From the NCBI GenBank assembly GCA_902633885.1, contig CACPIK010000011.1, positions 1 to 16,582 of the forward strand: a stretch of DNA of 16,582 bases, written 5' to 3'. Below are positions 1 through 6,658 of this stretch, one piece after another. The position numbers were made by a program, and so were the translations under genes. Position 1 is the first letter of the stretch, and each line of letters begins with the position of its first letter. Under the pieces are notes generated by a model, which was not told the origin of the DNA, searched no databases, and was given only the letters and a program-made list of their open reading frames with translations. Source of the stretch: an uncultured Pelagibacteraceae bacterium. Its GTDB lineage: Bacteria; Pseudomonadota; Alphaproteobacteria; Pelagibacterales; Pelagibacteraceae.

Positions 1-321
1 TTTACCCACCAAGGAAAGTTCATTATTTAAATGTCCAATATCAAATTCTGCATTATGAATAATAATTTTTTTATCACTTATAAAATTAAGAAAATCGTCA
101 GCAACTTCTATAAACTTTTTTTTATCTGATAAAAAATCGTCAGAATAACCGTGCACTTCAAAAGCTTTTTCTGAGACTTTCCTTTCAGGGTTTAAATAAC
201 AATGAAAAATATTTTTTGTAGGAACTAAATCATCAAGTTCTACACATCCAATTTCAACTATTCTATGACCATCTTTAATTGATAATCCGGTTGTTTCTGT
301 ATCAAGTACGATTTCTTTCAT
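1..321 (-). CDS. dnaQ: DNA polymerase III epsilon subunit (proofreading exonuclease), 3' end cut by window edge
   Basis: This is the N-terminal 107 codons of DnaQ, the 3'-5' proofreading exonuclease of the replicative DNA polymerase III core. The ATG lies at 321-319 and the frame stays open to base 1. The start MKEIVLDTETTGL carries the Exo I motif of DEDDh exonucleases with metal-ligand acids D7 and E9. The Exo II region HNAEFD near residues 89-94 supplies D94. The Exo III His/Asp pair lies beyond the window. The gene is last in view of the leftward ppsR-maf-aroE-SDR-coaE-dnaQ operon, and its start lies inside the end of coaE (20-nt overlap, 302-321), which suggests translational coupling. 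Identity is very likely; only the C-terminal part is unseen. Confidence 0.93.
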   Translation of the reverse strand, partial: MKEIVLDTETTGLSIKDGHRIVEIGCVELDDLVPTKNIFHCYLNPERKVSEKAFEVHGYSDDFLSDKKKFIEVADDFLNFISDKKIIIHNAEFDIGHLNNELSLVGK

Positions 322-892
322 TTATAATTTCAAATTTAATTAATTTAACCTTTTTCTTTACAGTTGAAAGTTTAAAATTATTTTTAATTATATAGGTGGA
401 TAACTTTTTTTTTTTATTCAACGGTTTTTGAATTTTTCTAAAATTTTCAACCAATTTTTTATTATAATTAATTCTTTTCTTTAGTCTTTCGTTAATATCT
501 TTTTTTTTTGCATCTACAAAAATCAATATATTTTTCTTACTATTTAATTTATTTTCAATTAATAAAGGAATATCTAATACAATCATTTTTTTATTTTTAT
601 TTTTTTTTAGGAAAATATTCATTTTTTTCCTTATTATTGGATGAACAATATTAACAATTTTTTTAAGATTTTTTTTATTTGCTAAAATTGCATTACCTAA
701 TTCTATTTTATTAATTGGATTTGATTTAATAAATTTTGGTAGTTTATTCTTTAATTTTATGTAACAAGATCTATCTTTTTTATATAGTTTATTTACTTCT
801 TGATCTGCGTTAAAAACTGGACAGCCAAATTGTTTAGCAACAAAACTTTTGCCTGATCCTATATCGCCTAAAATTCCAATTATTTTTAGCAT
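302..892 (-). CDS. coaE: Dephospho-CoA kinase
   Basis: CoaE phosphorylates the 3'-hydroxyl of dephospho-CoA with ATP, the last step of coenzyme A synthesis in the cytosol. The 196-residue protein has the usual family length. It shows a P-loop at residues 9-16 (GDIGSGKS), a substrate-side NAD motif at 28-30 where the common form is DAD, HPII in the middle (HPLI in E. coli), and PLLIEN (PLLVEN in E. coli). The C-terminal lid region is strongly lysine-rich and the usual arginine-rich RQ motif is poorly kept, so the protein is a divergent member. The ATG at 892-890 abuts the stop codon of the upstream SDR gene with no gap (TAAATG), and its 3' end overlaps dnaQ by 20 nt. An 11-base T run on the plus strand (405-415) encodes part of a poly-lysine stretch. 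Confidence 0.9.
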   Translation of the reverse strand: MLKIIGILGDIGSGKSFVAKQFGCPVFNADQEVNKLYKKDRSCYIKLKNKLPKFIKSNPINKIELGNAILANKKNLKKIVNIVHPIIRKKMNIFLKKNKNKKMIVLDIPLLIENKLNSKKNILIFVDAKKKDINERLKKRINYNKKLVENFRKIQKPLNKKKKLSTYIIKNNFKLSTVKKKVKLIKFEIINERNRT

Positions 893-1633
893 TTATATGC
901 ACCTTCCTCCATCAACTTCTAATATTGTACCTGTTATCATACTAGCTTCATCCGAACAAAGAAAACAAGCTGCATTACCTAGGTCTTTGGGAGTAGAGAA
1001 TCTACCCATAGGTATTGTTGATAAAAAAATATTTCTTCTTTCAGGTGTATCTTCTCCTAAAAAAGATTTAAGAAGAGGTGTTTCTCCAGCTACAGGTGCC
1101 AAGGAATTTACTCGTACATTATAAGGTGCAAGTTCTACCGCCATTGCTTTTGTTGCTGTTATCATCCATCCTTTTGTTGCATTATACCAATTTAAATTTG
1201 GTCTTGGAGAAAGTCCAGCAGTCGAAGAAATATTAAGAATTGATCCTTTCTTTACTTTTTTCATATATGGAATAAAAAATTTTCCGCATAAAAAAACCGA
1301 CTTCGAATTTACTTCAAAAACCTTATCAAATTCTTCTTCAGTTACTTCCTCAAGAGGTTTTGGTAAATGAGTTATACCAGCATTATTTACCATAATATCC
1401 ACAGTTCCATATTTATCTAATACATATTCAGATAATTTTTTCATACTATTAGAACTGGATACATCTACATGAAAGAAATCTTGACCTATCTCGTTTGAAA
1501 CTTTCTCTAATAGATCTTTATTAATATCTGCCAATATTAATTTTGCTCCTTCCTTAGAAAATTTTTTTGCAATTCCTTTACCAAATCCAGAAGCAGCACC
1601 TGTTATGATAGAAACTTTTTCTTTTAATCTCAT
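893..1633 (-). CDS. Short-chain dehydrogenase/reductase (SDR), substrate unknown
   Basis: A classical SDR oxidoreductase of 246 residues, a typical family length. The Rossmann cofactor motif TGAASGFG is at 11-18, NNAG at 83-86, the structural Asn at N109, the catalytic Ser at 136/137 and the YxxxK pair at Y150 and K154. An acidic residue at the end of the second beta strand (D36) favours NAD(H) over NADP(H), which is an inference. The C-terminal half keeps the RVNSLAP and EVDGG signatures typical of the 3-oxoacyl-ACP reductase/glucose dehydrogenase-like branch. Substrate cannot be read from sequence. It sits between aroE (2-nt gap) and coaE (0-nt gap), fully embedded in the operon, yet is not a usual member of the origin-proximal set, so it was probably inserted in this lineage. 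All catalytic residues are present, so it should be active. Confidence 0.9.
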   Translation of the reverse strand: MRLKEKVSIITGAASGFGKGIAKKFSKEGAKLILADINKDLLEKVSNEIGQDFFHVDVSSSNSMKKLSEYVLDKYGTVDIMVNNAGITHLPKPLEEVTEEEFDKVFEVNSKSVFLCGKFFIPYMKKVKKGSILNISSTAGLSPRPNLNWYNATKGWMITATKAMAVELAPYNVRVNSLAPVAGETPLLKSFLGEDTPERRNIFLSTIPMGRFSTPKDLGNAACFLCSDEASMITGTILEVDGGRCI

Positions 1634-1635
1634 AA

Positions 1636-2427
1636 TTATTCAATCAATTTTATAACATTATCATCTATTGTAGGCATTAATTCGTGCCAAATAGTAAAAG
1701 CTTGATGAGCCTGGTAAATAAACATCATTTTTCCATTTTCAGTTATGTTGCCTGAAGCTTTTGCTTTTTTTAAAAAGTTTGTTTGTTTTGGATTGTAAAT
1801 AACATCATAAAATAATTTATTAGATCCAATATTTGAATAATCTAATTTAATTTCATCATCTTCTTTTAGACCAATACTTGTTGCGTTAATAATTACATCA
1901 AAATTTGGAATATTTCCCCAATCAACAATATTTAAATCTTTAAATAAAATTTTTAAATCCTCAGCTTTTTTTTTAGTTCTATTACTAATAATTATTTTAG
2001 ATGCTCTCATTTTTTTAAGAGCAAATATTATTGAAGAAACTACTCCTCCTGCTCCTAGAATTAATATTTCTTTATTTGTTAAATCGTATTTTGAATATTT
2101 AATTGCTAATTCAAAACCAGCTATATCAGTATTATGACCAATTATTTTATTATCGTTTAGATATATTGTATTAACAGATTGAGTTTCATTTGCCTCTACA
2201 CTTAATTCATCTAAAAATGGAATAACTGATTTTTTGAATGGTACTGTTACATTAATTCCATTAATTTTTTTTTCTTTAATATCTAAAATAATATTTTTTA
2301 AATCAATTTCATCCAACTTTTTTTTTTCATAAATAGCATTAATATTTTTTTCTTTAATCCAATAATTATGAAGTTTCGGCGATAAAGAGTGTTCAATGGG
2401 ATTACCTATAACTAAATACTTTTTCAT
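1636..2427 (-). CDS. aroE: Shikimate dehydrogenase
   Basis: AroE reduces 3-dehydroshikimate to shikimate with NADPH in the chorismate/aromatic amino acid pathway. The 263-residue protein has the normal length. The N-terminal substrate domain starts with GNPIEHSLSP (8-17). The catalytic Lys is K65 in NVTVPFK and the partner Asp is D101 in GHNTD, with N86 also kept. The cofactor domain has GAGGV at 125-129 and the NRTKKK loop at 149-154, which fits NADP recognition. The C-terminal FYDVIYNP and YQAHQAF (Q239) motifs are also typical. It lies 19 nt after maf and 2 nt before the SDR gene in the leftward operon. Nothing looks broken. YdiB/quinate-type paralogues are less likely given the position beside maf and coaE. 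Confidence 0.95.
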   Translation of the reverse strand: MKKYLVIGNPIEHSLSPKLHNYWIKEKNINAIYEKKKLDEIDLKNIILDIKEKKINGINVTVPFKKSVIPFLDELSVEANETQSVNTIYLNDNKIIGHNTDIAGFELAIKYSKYDLTNKEILILGAGGVVSSIIFALKKMRASKIIISNRTKKKAEDLKILFKDLNIVDWGNIPNFDVIINATSIGLKEDDEIKLDYSNIGSNKLFYDVIYNPKQTNFLKKAKASGNITENGKMMFIYQAHQAFTIWHELMPTIDDNVIKLIE

Positions 2428-2446
2428 TTTAATTATCTAATATTAT

Positions 2447-3028
2447 TCATAAAGAGTTTATGTATTCTTTAATTTTTTTAACTGGTAGGCCCATAATTGT
2501 ATCTTCATCTCCTTCAATATTGGAAAATAATTTCCTACCCTCGCCCTCAATTTGATAGACATTATAGGCAAATAAAGCTTCATCACTTATTTTTTCCAAG
2601 TATTTTTTAAGTTCTTCCTCGGACATTTTTTTCATAATTAATGCTGCCTTATCTGTATAATTCCATATCATTGAACCATTTTTCGAAATACAAACTGAAC
2701 TTATTAAATAGTGTTTTTTACCACTTAATTTTCTTAATATTATCATCGCATCATCTCTGCTTGATGGTTTAGATATAAGCTCCCCATTTAAATCAATAAC
2801 ACTATCAGCTCCTAATACGAGATATCCATTTTTTTTTTGACTTATTTTATTTGCTTTTAATTCAGCTAAATTTTTAGATATTATTTCTGGGGAGGCACCA
2901 TCATTTAATAAACTTTCTTTAACTGGATCTTCATCAACATTAGAAGGTTCGACGGAACAATTAATATTGTATTTTTCTAAAATTTGTTTTCTAATCTTGC
3001 TTTTTGAAGCTAAAATTATATTAGACAT
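2447..3028 (-). CDS. maf: Maf-family nucleotide pyrophosphatase
   Basis: Maf/YhdE/YceF-family enzyme of 193 residues. The family hydrolyses non-canonical or modified nucleoside triphosphates (for example dTTP/UTP or m7GTP in different subgroups) to the monophosphate and pyrophosphate; which subgroup this is cannot be settled by eye. The N-terminal ILASKSKIRKQIL block has S8, S10 and R13 of the phosphate-binding motif, GADSV at 73-77 contains the catalytic Asp (D75), SKP follows at 86-88, and the C-terminal IEGDEDTIMGLP block is characteristic. The start at 3028 overlaps the end of ppsR by 8 nt, so the two are probably translationally coupled. Adjacent ppsR-maf-aroE is the expected alphaproteobacterial arrangement next to the origin. 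Confidence 0.92.
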   Translation of the reverse strand: MSNIILASKSKIRKQILEKYNINCSVEPSNVDEDPVKESLLNDGASPEIISKNLAELKANKISQKKNGYLVLGADSVIDLNGELISKPSSRDDAMIILRKLSGKKHYLISSVCISKNGSMIWNYTDKAALIMKKMSEEELKKYLEKISDEALFAYNVYQIEGEGRKLFSNIEGDEDTIMGLPVKKIKEYINSL

Positions 3029-3848
3029 TCTTTTTATTCTTTATCTCATAAATTTTAATAACAGATGCAGCTGTCTCTTCGACAGACTTTCTTGTAACAT
3101 CAATAGTAGGCCATTTATTTTCCTTGAATATTTTCTTTGAGTTTTCTAACTCATTTTTTATCTTTTCTATATTTACATATTCTATATTTTTATCTTCTTT
3201 CAAAGAACTAAGTCTATTTTTTCTTATATCATATAATCTTTCTGGTTCAGTAACTAACCCAACAATGCATGTTGTAAAATTTTTTTCAAACATTTTATCT
3301 GGTATAGAATTTTTGTTAACAAGTGGAATATTAGAAGTTTTAAAACCTCTATTTGCTAAATAAATAGATGTGGGTGTTTTACTAGTTCTGCTCACACCAA
3401 GAAGTATAATGTCTGATTTTTCTATATCTTCAGTTTGATTTCCATCATCATGGTTCATTGTAAACTGTATTGCTTCTATTCTTTCGTAATATTCTTCATT
3501 TAAAGTATGCTGACCACTCGGTTCATGGGATGCTTTTTGATTTAATATTTTTGAAAAATTAAGAATAAGATCACCTAATACTCCAAAACAAGGAATATTT
3601 TTTTTATAACATTGATCAGCAAGAAATTTAGCTAATTTACTATTTACAATAGTATATAAAATTATCGAATTTTCAACTTTCTTTGCTTGCTCTAAAATTT
3701 TAAGTATTTGATTTTCTGTTCTAGTGAATGAAAATTGATTCAATTCATATTCAAAATTTACAAACTGTGCTTTCAAAGCCATGAAAATTCTATCTAAAGT
3801 TTCACCGGTTGAGTCTGATATCAAATATATTTGGTGTGAATTTTTCAT
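3021..3848 (-). CDS. ppsR: PPDK / PEP synthase regulatory kinase-phosphorylase (DUF299)
   Basis: A 275-residue member of the DUF299 bifunctional regulators, which inactivate pyruvate phosphate dikinase or PEP synthase by ADP-dependent phosphorylation of a threonine and reactivate it by Pi-dependent dephosphorylation. The N-terminus contains IYLISDSTGET (7-17), MNHDDG is at 131-136, the P-loop-like nucleotide motif GVSRTSKTPTS is at 151-161, and GLVTEPERL lies near 197-205. All are family hallmarks. Which enzyme is its target is not in this window. It is the first gene of the leftward operon, transcribed away from the putative origin, so its promoter must lie in the 3849-4134 spacer. An alphaproteobacterial homologue (RP001-like) flanks the origin in related genomes, which supports the oriC call. 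Confidence 0.93.
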   Translation of the reverse strand: MKNSHQIYLISDSTGETLDRIFMALKAQFVNFEYELNQFSFTRTENQILKILEQAKKVENSIILYTIVNSKLAKFLADQCYKKNIPCFGVLGDLILNFSKILNQKASHEPSGQHTLNEEYYERIEAIQFTMNHDDGNQTEDIEKSDIILLGVSRTSKTPTSIYLANRGFKTSNIPLVNKNSIPDKMFEKNFTTCIVGLVTEPERLYDIRKNRLSSLKEDKNIEYVNIEKIKNELENSKKIFKENKWPTIDVTRKSVEETAASVIKIYEIKNKKNV

Positions 3849-3948
3849 GTATTAAGTGTTTATAAACTAACAGTTTAATTACAAAAATATAGATTTGTCC
3901 TTAATCGTTAAATATCTCAATAATTATAACCTTAAATTAACATAAAAT

Positions 3949-3961
3949 TACATTGTTGATA
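3949..3961 (-). promoter_or_regulatory. IHF-like site (one mismatch)
   Basis: On the minus strand the sequence fits the IHF consensus WATCAANNNNTTR except for one base in the final TTR triplet. It sits just left of the most AT-rich part of the putative origin. IHF bends origin DNA in several bacteria, including Caulobacter. In DNA this AT-rich such a match can occur by chance, so confidence is low. Confidence 0.25.
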
Positions 3962-4037
3962 TTATTTTAGATTAATTTTATTAATTATTAAAATAATGAA
4001 ATAACATAATAAAAATCTAAATATTTGGCTTATTACA

Positions 4038-4069
4038 ATGTTAATAAGATGTTAATAATGTGTGATAAC
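4038..4069. repeat. Tandem 10-bp repeat, 11-bp period, with DnaA-box-like units
   Basis: ATGTTAATAA occurs perfectly at 4038-4047 and again at 4049-4058, one 11-bp step apart, followed by an imperfect third unit (TGTGATAAC, 4061-4069). On the minus strand the repeated core reads TTATTAACA, which differs from the DnaA consensus TTATNCACA at one position; the third unit reads TTATCACA, a box with one base missing. Spacing of about one helical turn would place bound proteins on one face of the helix, as expected for cooperative DnaA binding. The same repeat also creates TTAA-N7-TTAA (4041-4055), the CtrA pattern. DnaA binding is inferred. Confidence 0.55.
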
Positions 4070-4082
4070 TGAGTAATTTACG

Positions 4083-4091
4083 TAATCCACA
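4083..4091 (+). promoter_or_regulatory. Near-consensus DnaA box TAATCCACA
   Basis: TAATCCACA matches the classic DnaA box TTATCCACA at 8 of 9 positions and lies 44 bp upstream of the hemE start, 15 bp after the phased repeats and in the opposite orientation to them. It is the best DnaA-box match in the spacer. One mismatch in a short motif is weak on its own; the clustering and position next to hemE raise its value. Confidence 0.5.
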
Positions 4092-4134
4092 ATTCATAAT
4101 ACTAATATAACAAATATTAATTATCTATTATTAT

Positions 4135-5136
4135 ATGACTCCAATAAAAAACTGTATTGTAAACAAAGACACTAAAAAAAATCCTATATGGTTAATGAGA
4201 CAAGCTGGTAGGTATTTACCAGAATTTAGAGAGATAAGAAAAATAAATCAAGATTTTATAAAACTTTGTCTAAATGAAAATTTATCCTCTGAAATAACAC
4301 TACAACCAATTAAAAGGTTTGGTTTTGATGCGGCAATTATTTTTTCTGATATTTTAATGCTTCCATATGGACTTGGTCAAAAAGTAGAGTTTGAAAAAAA
4401 TTTTGGACCTAAACTCGGAAATTTAAATATTAATGAACTAAAAAATATAAAAGAAGAAGAATTTACTCAAAAATTAAGTTCAGTATATAGATCAATCAAT
4501 AGAACCTCCAAAAATGAATTACTAAAAAATAGAGATATGATAGGATTTGTTGGAGCTCCTTGGACAATTCTTGTTTACATGCTAAATAAAATGTCACCAA
4601 AAAAAAACTTATCCGAAAGCTTTTTTGATGATCCTACTTTAATAAATCATTTATTAAATTTAATTGTTAAATTTCTCAAAATTCATATTAAAAATCAAGT
4701 GGAGGCTGGAGCAAATGTAATTCAAATTTTTGATAGTTGGGCTGGTTTATTAGATAATAAATTAGAAGATTTTATTTATTTACCTACTTCAAATATTGTT
4801 GAATATACAAAAAAATTAGGAGCCTCTGTTATTTGTTTTCCCAGAGGAATAAAAGATTATAAGAAATTTTGCAAAGAAGTAAAACCAGATATGATTAATA
4901 TTGATTATGAAATTTCACCAAAAAAAATAATTGATGAAATTGATTTACCTGTACAAGGAGGATTGGATCCTAAAATTTTATTAACTGAAAAAGAAAATGT
5001 TGAAAAAGAAGTTAAAAAATATTTATTAATTTTTAAAAATCATCCTTATGTATTTAATTTAGGTCATGGAATACTTCCTGAGACAAAAATTGATTTGGTT
5101 AATGTGCTAATAAACACTGTAAGAAATTTTAAATGA
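4135..5136 (+). CDS. hemE: Uroporphyrinogen decarboxylase
   Basis: HemE removes four acetate carboxyls from uroporphyrinogen III to give coproporphyrinogen III in the cytosolic part of heme synthesis. The 333-residue protein has normal length. The signature IWLMRQAGRYLPE is at 18-30 with active-site arginines R22 and R26, the catalytic Asp is D72 in IFSDILMLPYGLG, and FVGAPWT, DSWAGLL and the C-terminal GHGILPET motifs are all present. The ATG at 4135 has no clear Shine-Dalgarno sequence, common in AT-rich streamlined genomes. It is the first gene right of the putative origin and overlaps hemH by 4 nt (ATGA, 5133-5136), giving a coupled hemE-hemH-hemJ operon. Its promoter must share the origin spacer. 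Confidence 0.96.
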   Translation: MTPIKNCIVNKDTKKNPIWLMRQAGRYLPEFREIRKINQDFIKLCLNENLSSEITLQPIKRFGFDAAIIFSDILMLPYGLGQKVEFEKNFGPKLGNLNINELKNIKEEEFTQKLSSVYRSINRTSKNELLKNRDMIGFVGAPWTILVYMLNKMSPKKNLSESFFDDPTLINHLLNLIVKFLKIHIKNQVEAGANVIQIFDSWAGLLDNKLEDFIYLPTSNIVEYTKKLGASVICFPRGIKDYKKFCKEVKPDMINIDYEISPKKIIDEIDLPVQGGLDPKILLTEKENVEKEVKKYLLIFKNHPYVFNLGHGILPETKIDLVNVLINTVRNFK

Positions 5137-6161
5137 AGATTGCCGTAGTATTATTTAATCTTGGAGGACCAGATAAACTTGATAATGTTGAGCCATTCTT
5201 ATTTAACTTATTTAATGACCCGGCAATATTAAATTTACCATCTTTTGTAAGATATCCTCTTGCAAAATTAATTTCAAAACGGAGAACTCCTATCGCAAAA
5301 GATATATACAAAGAAATGGGAGGCTCTTCTCCAATATTAAAATTAACAAAAGAACAGGCTAGTTCACTTGAGCAATCTATTAATATGAATAAAAAAGGCT
5401 TTAATTATAAGGTTTTTATAACTATGAGATGCTGGCATCCTAGAGCGTCTGACACAATTAAATTAGTAAAAGATTTTAATCCATCAGAAATTATATTGCT
5501 TCCGCTTTATCCTCAATATTCTGCGGCTACATCTGGATCATCAATATTAGAATGGAAAGAAATTGCAAAAAAAAATAATTTAAATATCAATACAAGTACT
5601 ATTTGTTGTTATCCCCAAGATGATAAATTTGTAAAGGCTCATTCAGAGCTAATTAAAAAAAAAATTAATGGACTTACAGATTTTAAATTAATTTTTTCTG
5701 CTCATGGTTTGCCAGAAAAAAATATTAAAAAAGGTGATCCTTATCAATGGCAAGTCGAACAAAGTGTAAGTAAAATTTTGGAAGAAATAAATCAAGACAA
5801 GATTGATTATGTATTAAGTTATCAAAGTAGAGTTGGACCTTTAAAATGGATAGGCCCTTCAACAGATGATATAATTGTAGAAAATTCAAAAAAAGGAAAA
5901 AATTTAGTTATAGTTCCAGTGGCTTTTGTTTCTGAACATTCTGAAACATTGGTTGAACTAGATATTGAATATGAAAAATTAGCAAAAGCTAATGGATGTA
6001 AAAATTATATAAGAGTAGAAGCGCTAGGTATCAATGAATATTTTATTGATAGCCTATCAAATCTTATTTTAAACAAAGAAGAATATAAATTTAACAATAA
6101 TTTATATCCACCAAAAAAAAGATGCCCTTCTAATTTTGTCAAATGTCCATGCTTAAATTAA
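5133..6161 (+). CDS. hemH: Ferrochelatase, with likely [2Fe-2S] cysteine ligands
   Basis: HemH inserts Fe2+ into protoporphyrin IX to make protoheme, at the membrane surface. The 342-residue protein starts with the typical VLFNLGGPD (6-14). The catalytic His is H191 in FSAHGLPE, SYQSRVGP is at 229-236 and the acidic metal-path motif VSEHSETL at 266-273. Cysteines C158/C159 (ICCYP) and a C-terminal C331-x6-C338-x-C340 set match in spacing the four-cysteine [2Fe-2S] ligand pattern described for Caulobacter ferrochelatase, so the cluster is likely present. That part is inference from family knowledge. The start overlaps the hemE stop by 4 nt and hemJ follows after 3 nt, giving one transcript for these heme steps. 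Confidence 0.96.
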   Translation: MKIAVVLFNLGGPDKLDNVEPFLFNLFNDPAILNLPSFVRYPLAKLISKRRTPIAKDIYKEMGGSSPILKLTKEQASSLEQSINMNKKGFNYKVFITMRCWHPRASDTIKLVKDFNPSEIILLPLYPQYSAATSGSSILEWKEIAKKNNLNINTSTICCYPQDDKFVKAHSELIKKKINGLTDFKLIFSAHGLPEKNIKKGDPYQWQVEQSVSKILEEINQDKIDYVLSYQSRVGPLKWIGPSTDDIIVENSKKGKNLVIVPVAFVSEHSETLVELDIEYEKLAKANGCKNYIRVEALGINEYFIDSLSNLILNKEEYKFNNNLYPPKKRCPSNFVKCPCLN

Positions 6162-6164
6162 TTT

Positions 6165-6599
6165 ATGAATTTATATTTACTATTTAAATCTTTACACCTA
6201 ATAGCAGTTGTTTCTTGGATGGCTGGACTTTTGTATCTCCCGAGAATTTTTGTTTATCATGTGGAAAATTTTGAAAAAAAACAAACCACAGAAATTTTTG
6301 AAGTGATGGAAAAAAAACTTTACTTTTACATTATGCGGCCGGCAATGATTTTGACATGGTTATTTGGTATAGTATTAATTTTAGTATTAGGAATAGACAC
6401 ATTTTCGTATTTATGGCTTCAGTTAAAACTTGCTCTCGTAGTATTTTTGACAATTTACCATGAATATTTAGGAAAATGTTTGAGATTGCTTAGAGAAGGA
6501 AAAAACCAAAAATCAGCTAAATTTTACAGAATAATCAATGAAATACCTACCATTTTGCTTATTTTGACAGTTTTTATTATAATATTTAAGCCTTTATAG
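6165..6599 (+). CDS. hemJ: Protoporphyrinogen IX oxidase, HemJ type
   Basis: HemJ is the membrane-bound oxygen-independent-type protoporphyrinogen IX oxidase common in alphaproteobacteria and cyanobacteria; it makes protoporphyrin IX, the direct substrate of HemH encoded just upstream. The 144-residue protein is hydrophobic, with about four membrane segments (roughly residues 3-30, 54-76, 84-100 and 124-142). Conserved family residues H11 in the first helix (KSLHLIAVVSWMAGLLYLPR) and K88 in LQLKLAL are present; the His is a proposed heme ligand in the family. The gap to hemH is 3 nt, so co-transcription is near certain. Presence of HemJ explains the lack of HemY or HemG here, although genes outside the window cannot be excluded. 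Confidence 0.9.
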   Translation: MNLYLLFKSLHLIAVVSWMAGLLYLPRIFVYHVENFEKKQTTEIFEVMEKKLYFYIMRPAMILTWLFGIVLILVLGIDTFSYLWLQLKLALVVFLTIYHEYLGKCLRLLREGKNQKSAKFYRIINEIPTILLILTVFIIIFKPL

Positions 6600-6601
6600 A
6601 C

Positions 6602-6637
6602 TTGAATTTTAGATAACAGTATATATATTTATATAAT
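6602..6637 (+). promoter_or_regulatory. Possible sigma70-type promoter of rho
   Basis: The 59-bp spacer before rho contains TTGAAT (6602-6607) followed after 16 bp by TATATT (6624-6629), with a perfect TATAAT a little further on (6632-6637) that lacks a well-spaced -35 box. Either could start a short rho leader. The spacer is one of the few gaps in the rightward array, which fits a separate rho promoter. AT-rich DNA makes such boxes common, so this is tentative. Confidence 0.35.
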
Positions 6638-6658
6638 CTAACAATAAAAACCCCCAAC

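Larger units (their letters stand above)
3849..4134. other. oriC: Probable chromosomal replication origin (oriC) between ppsR and hemE
   Basis: This 286-bp spacer is by far the largest non-coding gap in the window and separates divergent operons. It is extremely AT-rich, most of all at 3961-4020, which would suit a DNA-unwinding element; an 8-bp inverted repeat TTTAGATT/AATCTAAA (3966-3973 and 4014-4021) frames that block. To its right are two identical DnaA-box-like units, an imperfect third unit and a near-consensus DnaA box at 4083-4091. An IHF-like site with one mismatch lies at 3949-3961. From established knowledge, the origin of Caulobacter and the predicted one of Rickettsia lie beside hemE with a DUF299 gene on the other side. 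No perfect TTATCCACA box is present, so the call rests on synteny plus degenerate motifs. The region must also carry the divergent promoters for ppsR and hemE. Confidence 0.7.

Noticed and set aside
394..402. DnaA-box-like GGTGGATAA in coaE
   Set aside because: One mismatch to the box but isolated inside a coding region with no neighbouring boxes.
849..1124. Plus-strand open frame of 91 codons
   Set aside because: It lies antisense to the SDR gene, which has full family motifs; no recognisable protein.
3124..3363. Plus-strand open frame of 79 codons rich in Phe/Ser/Leu
   Set aside because: Antisense shadow of ppsR; the composition is what the reverse of a Lys/Asn/Glu-rich gene gives.
3800..3815. 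parS-like half-site GTTTCAC in ppsR
   Set aside because: Only one half matches; the dyad is absent.
3858..3867. 10-bp palindrome GTTTATAAAC upstream of ppsR
   Set aside because: Short A/T-dominated palindrome, expected by chance in such DNA; no known operator recognised.
5129..5311. Minus-strand open frame at the start of hemH
   Set aside because: Antisense to the conserved ferrochelatase N-terminus; no start context or homology recognised.
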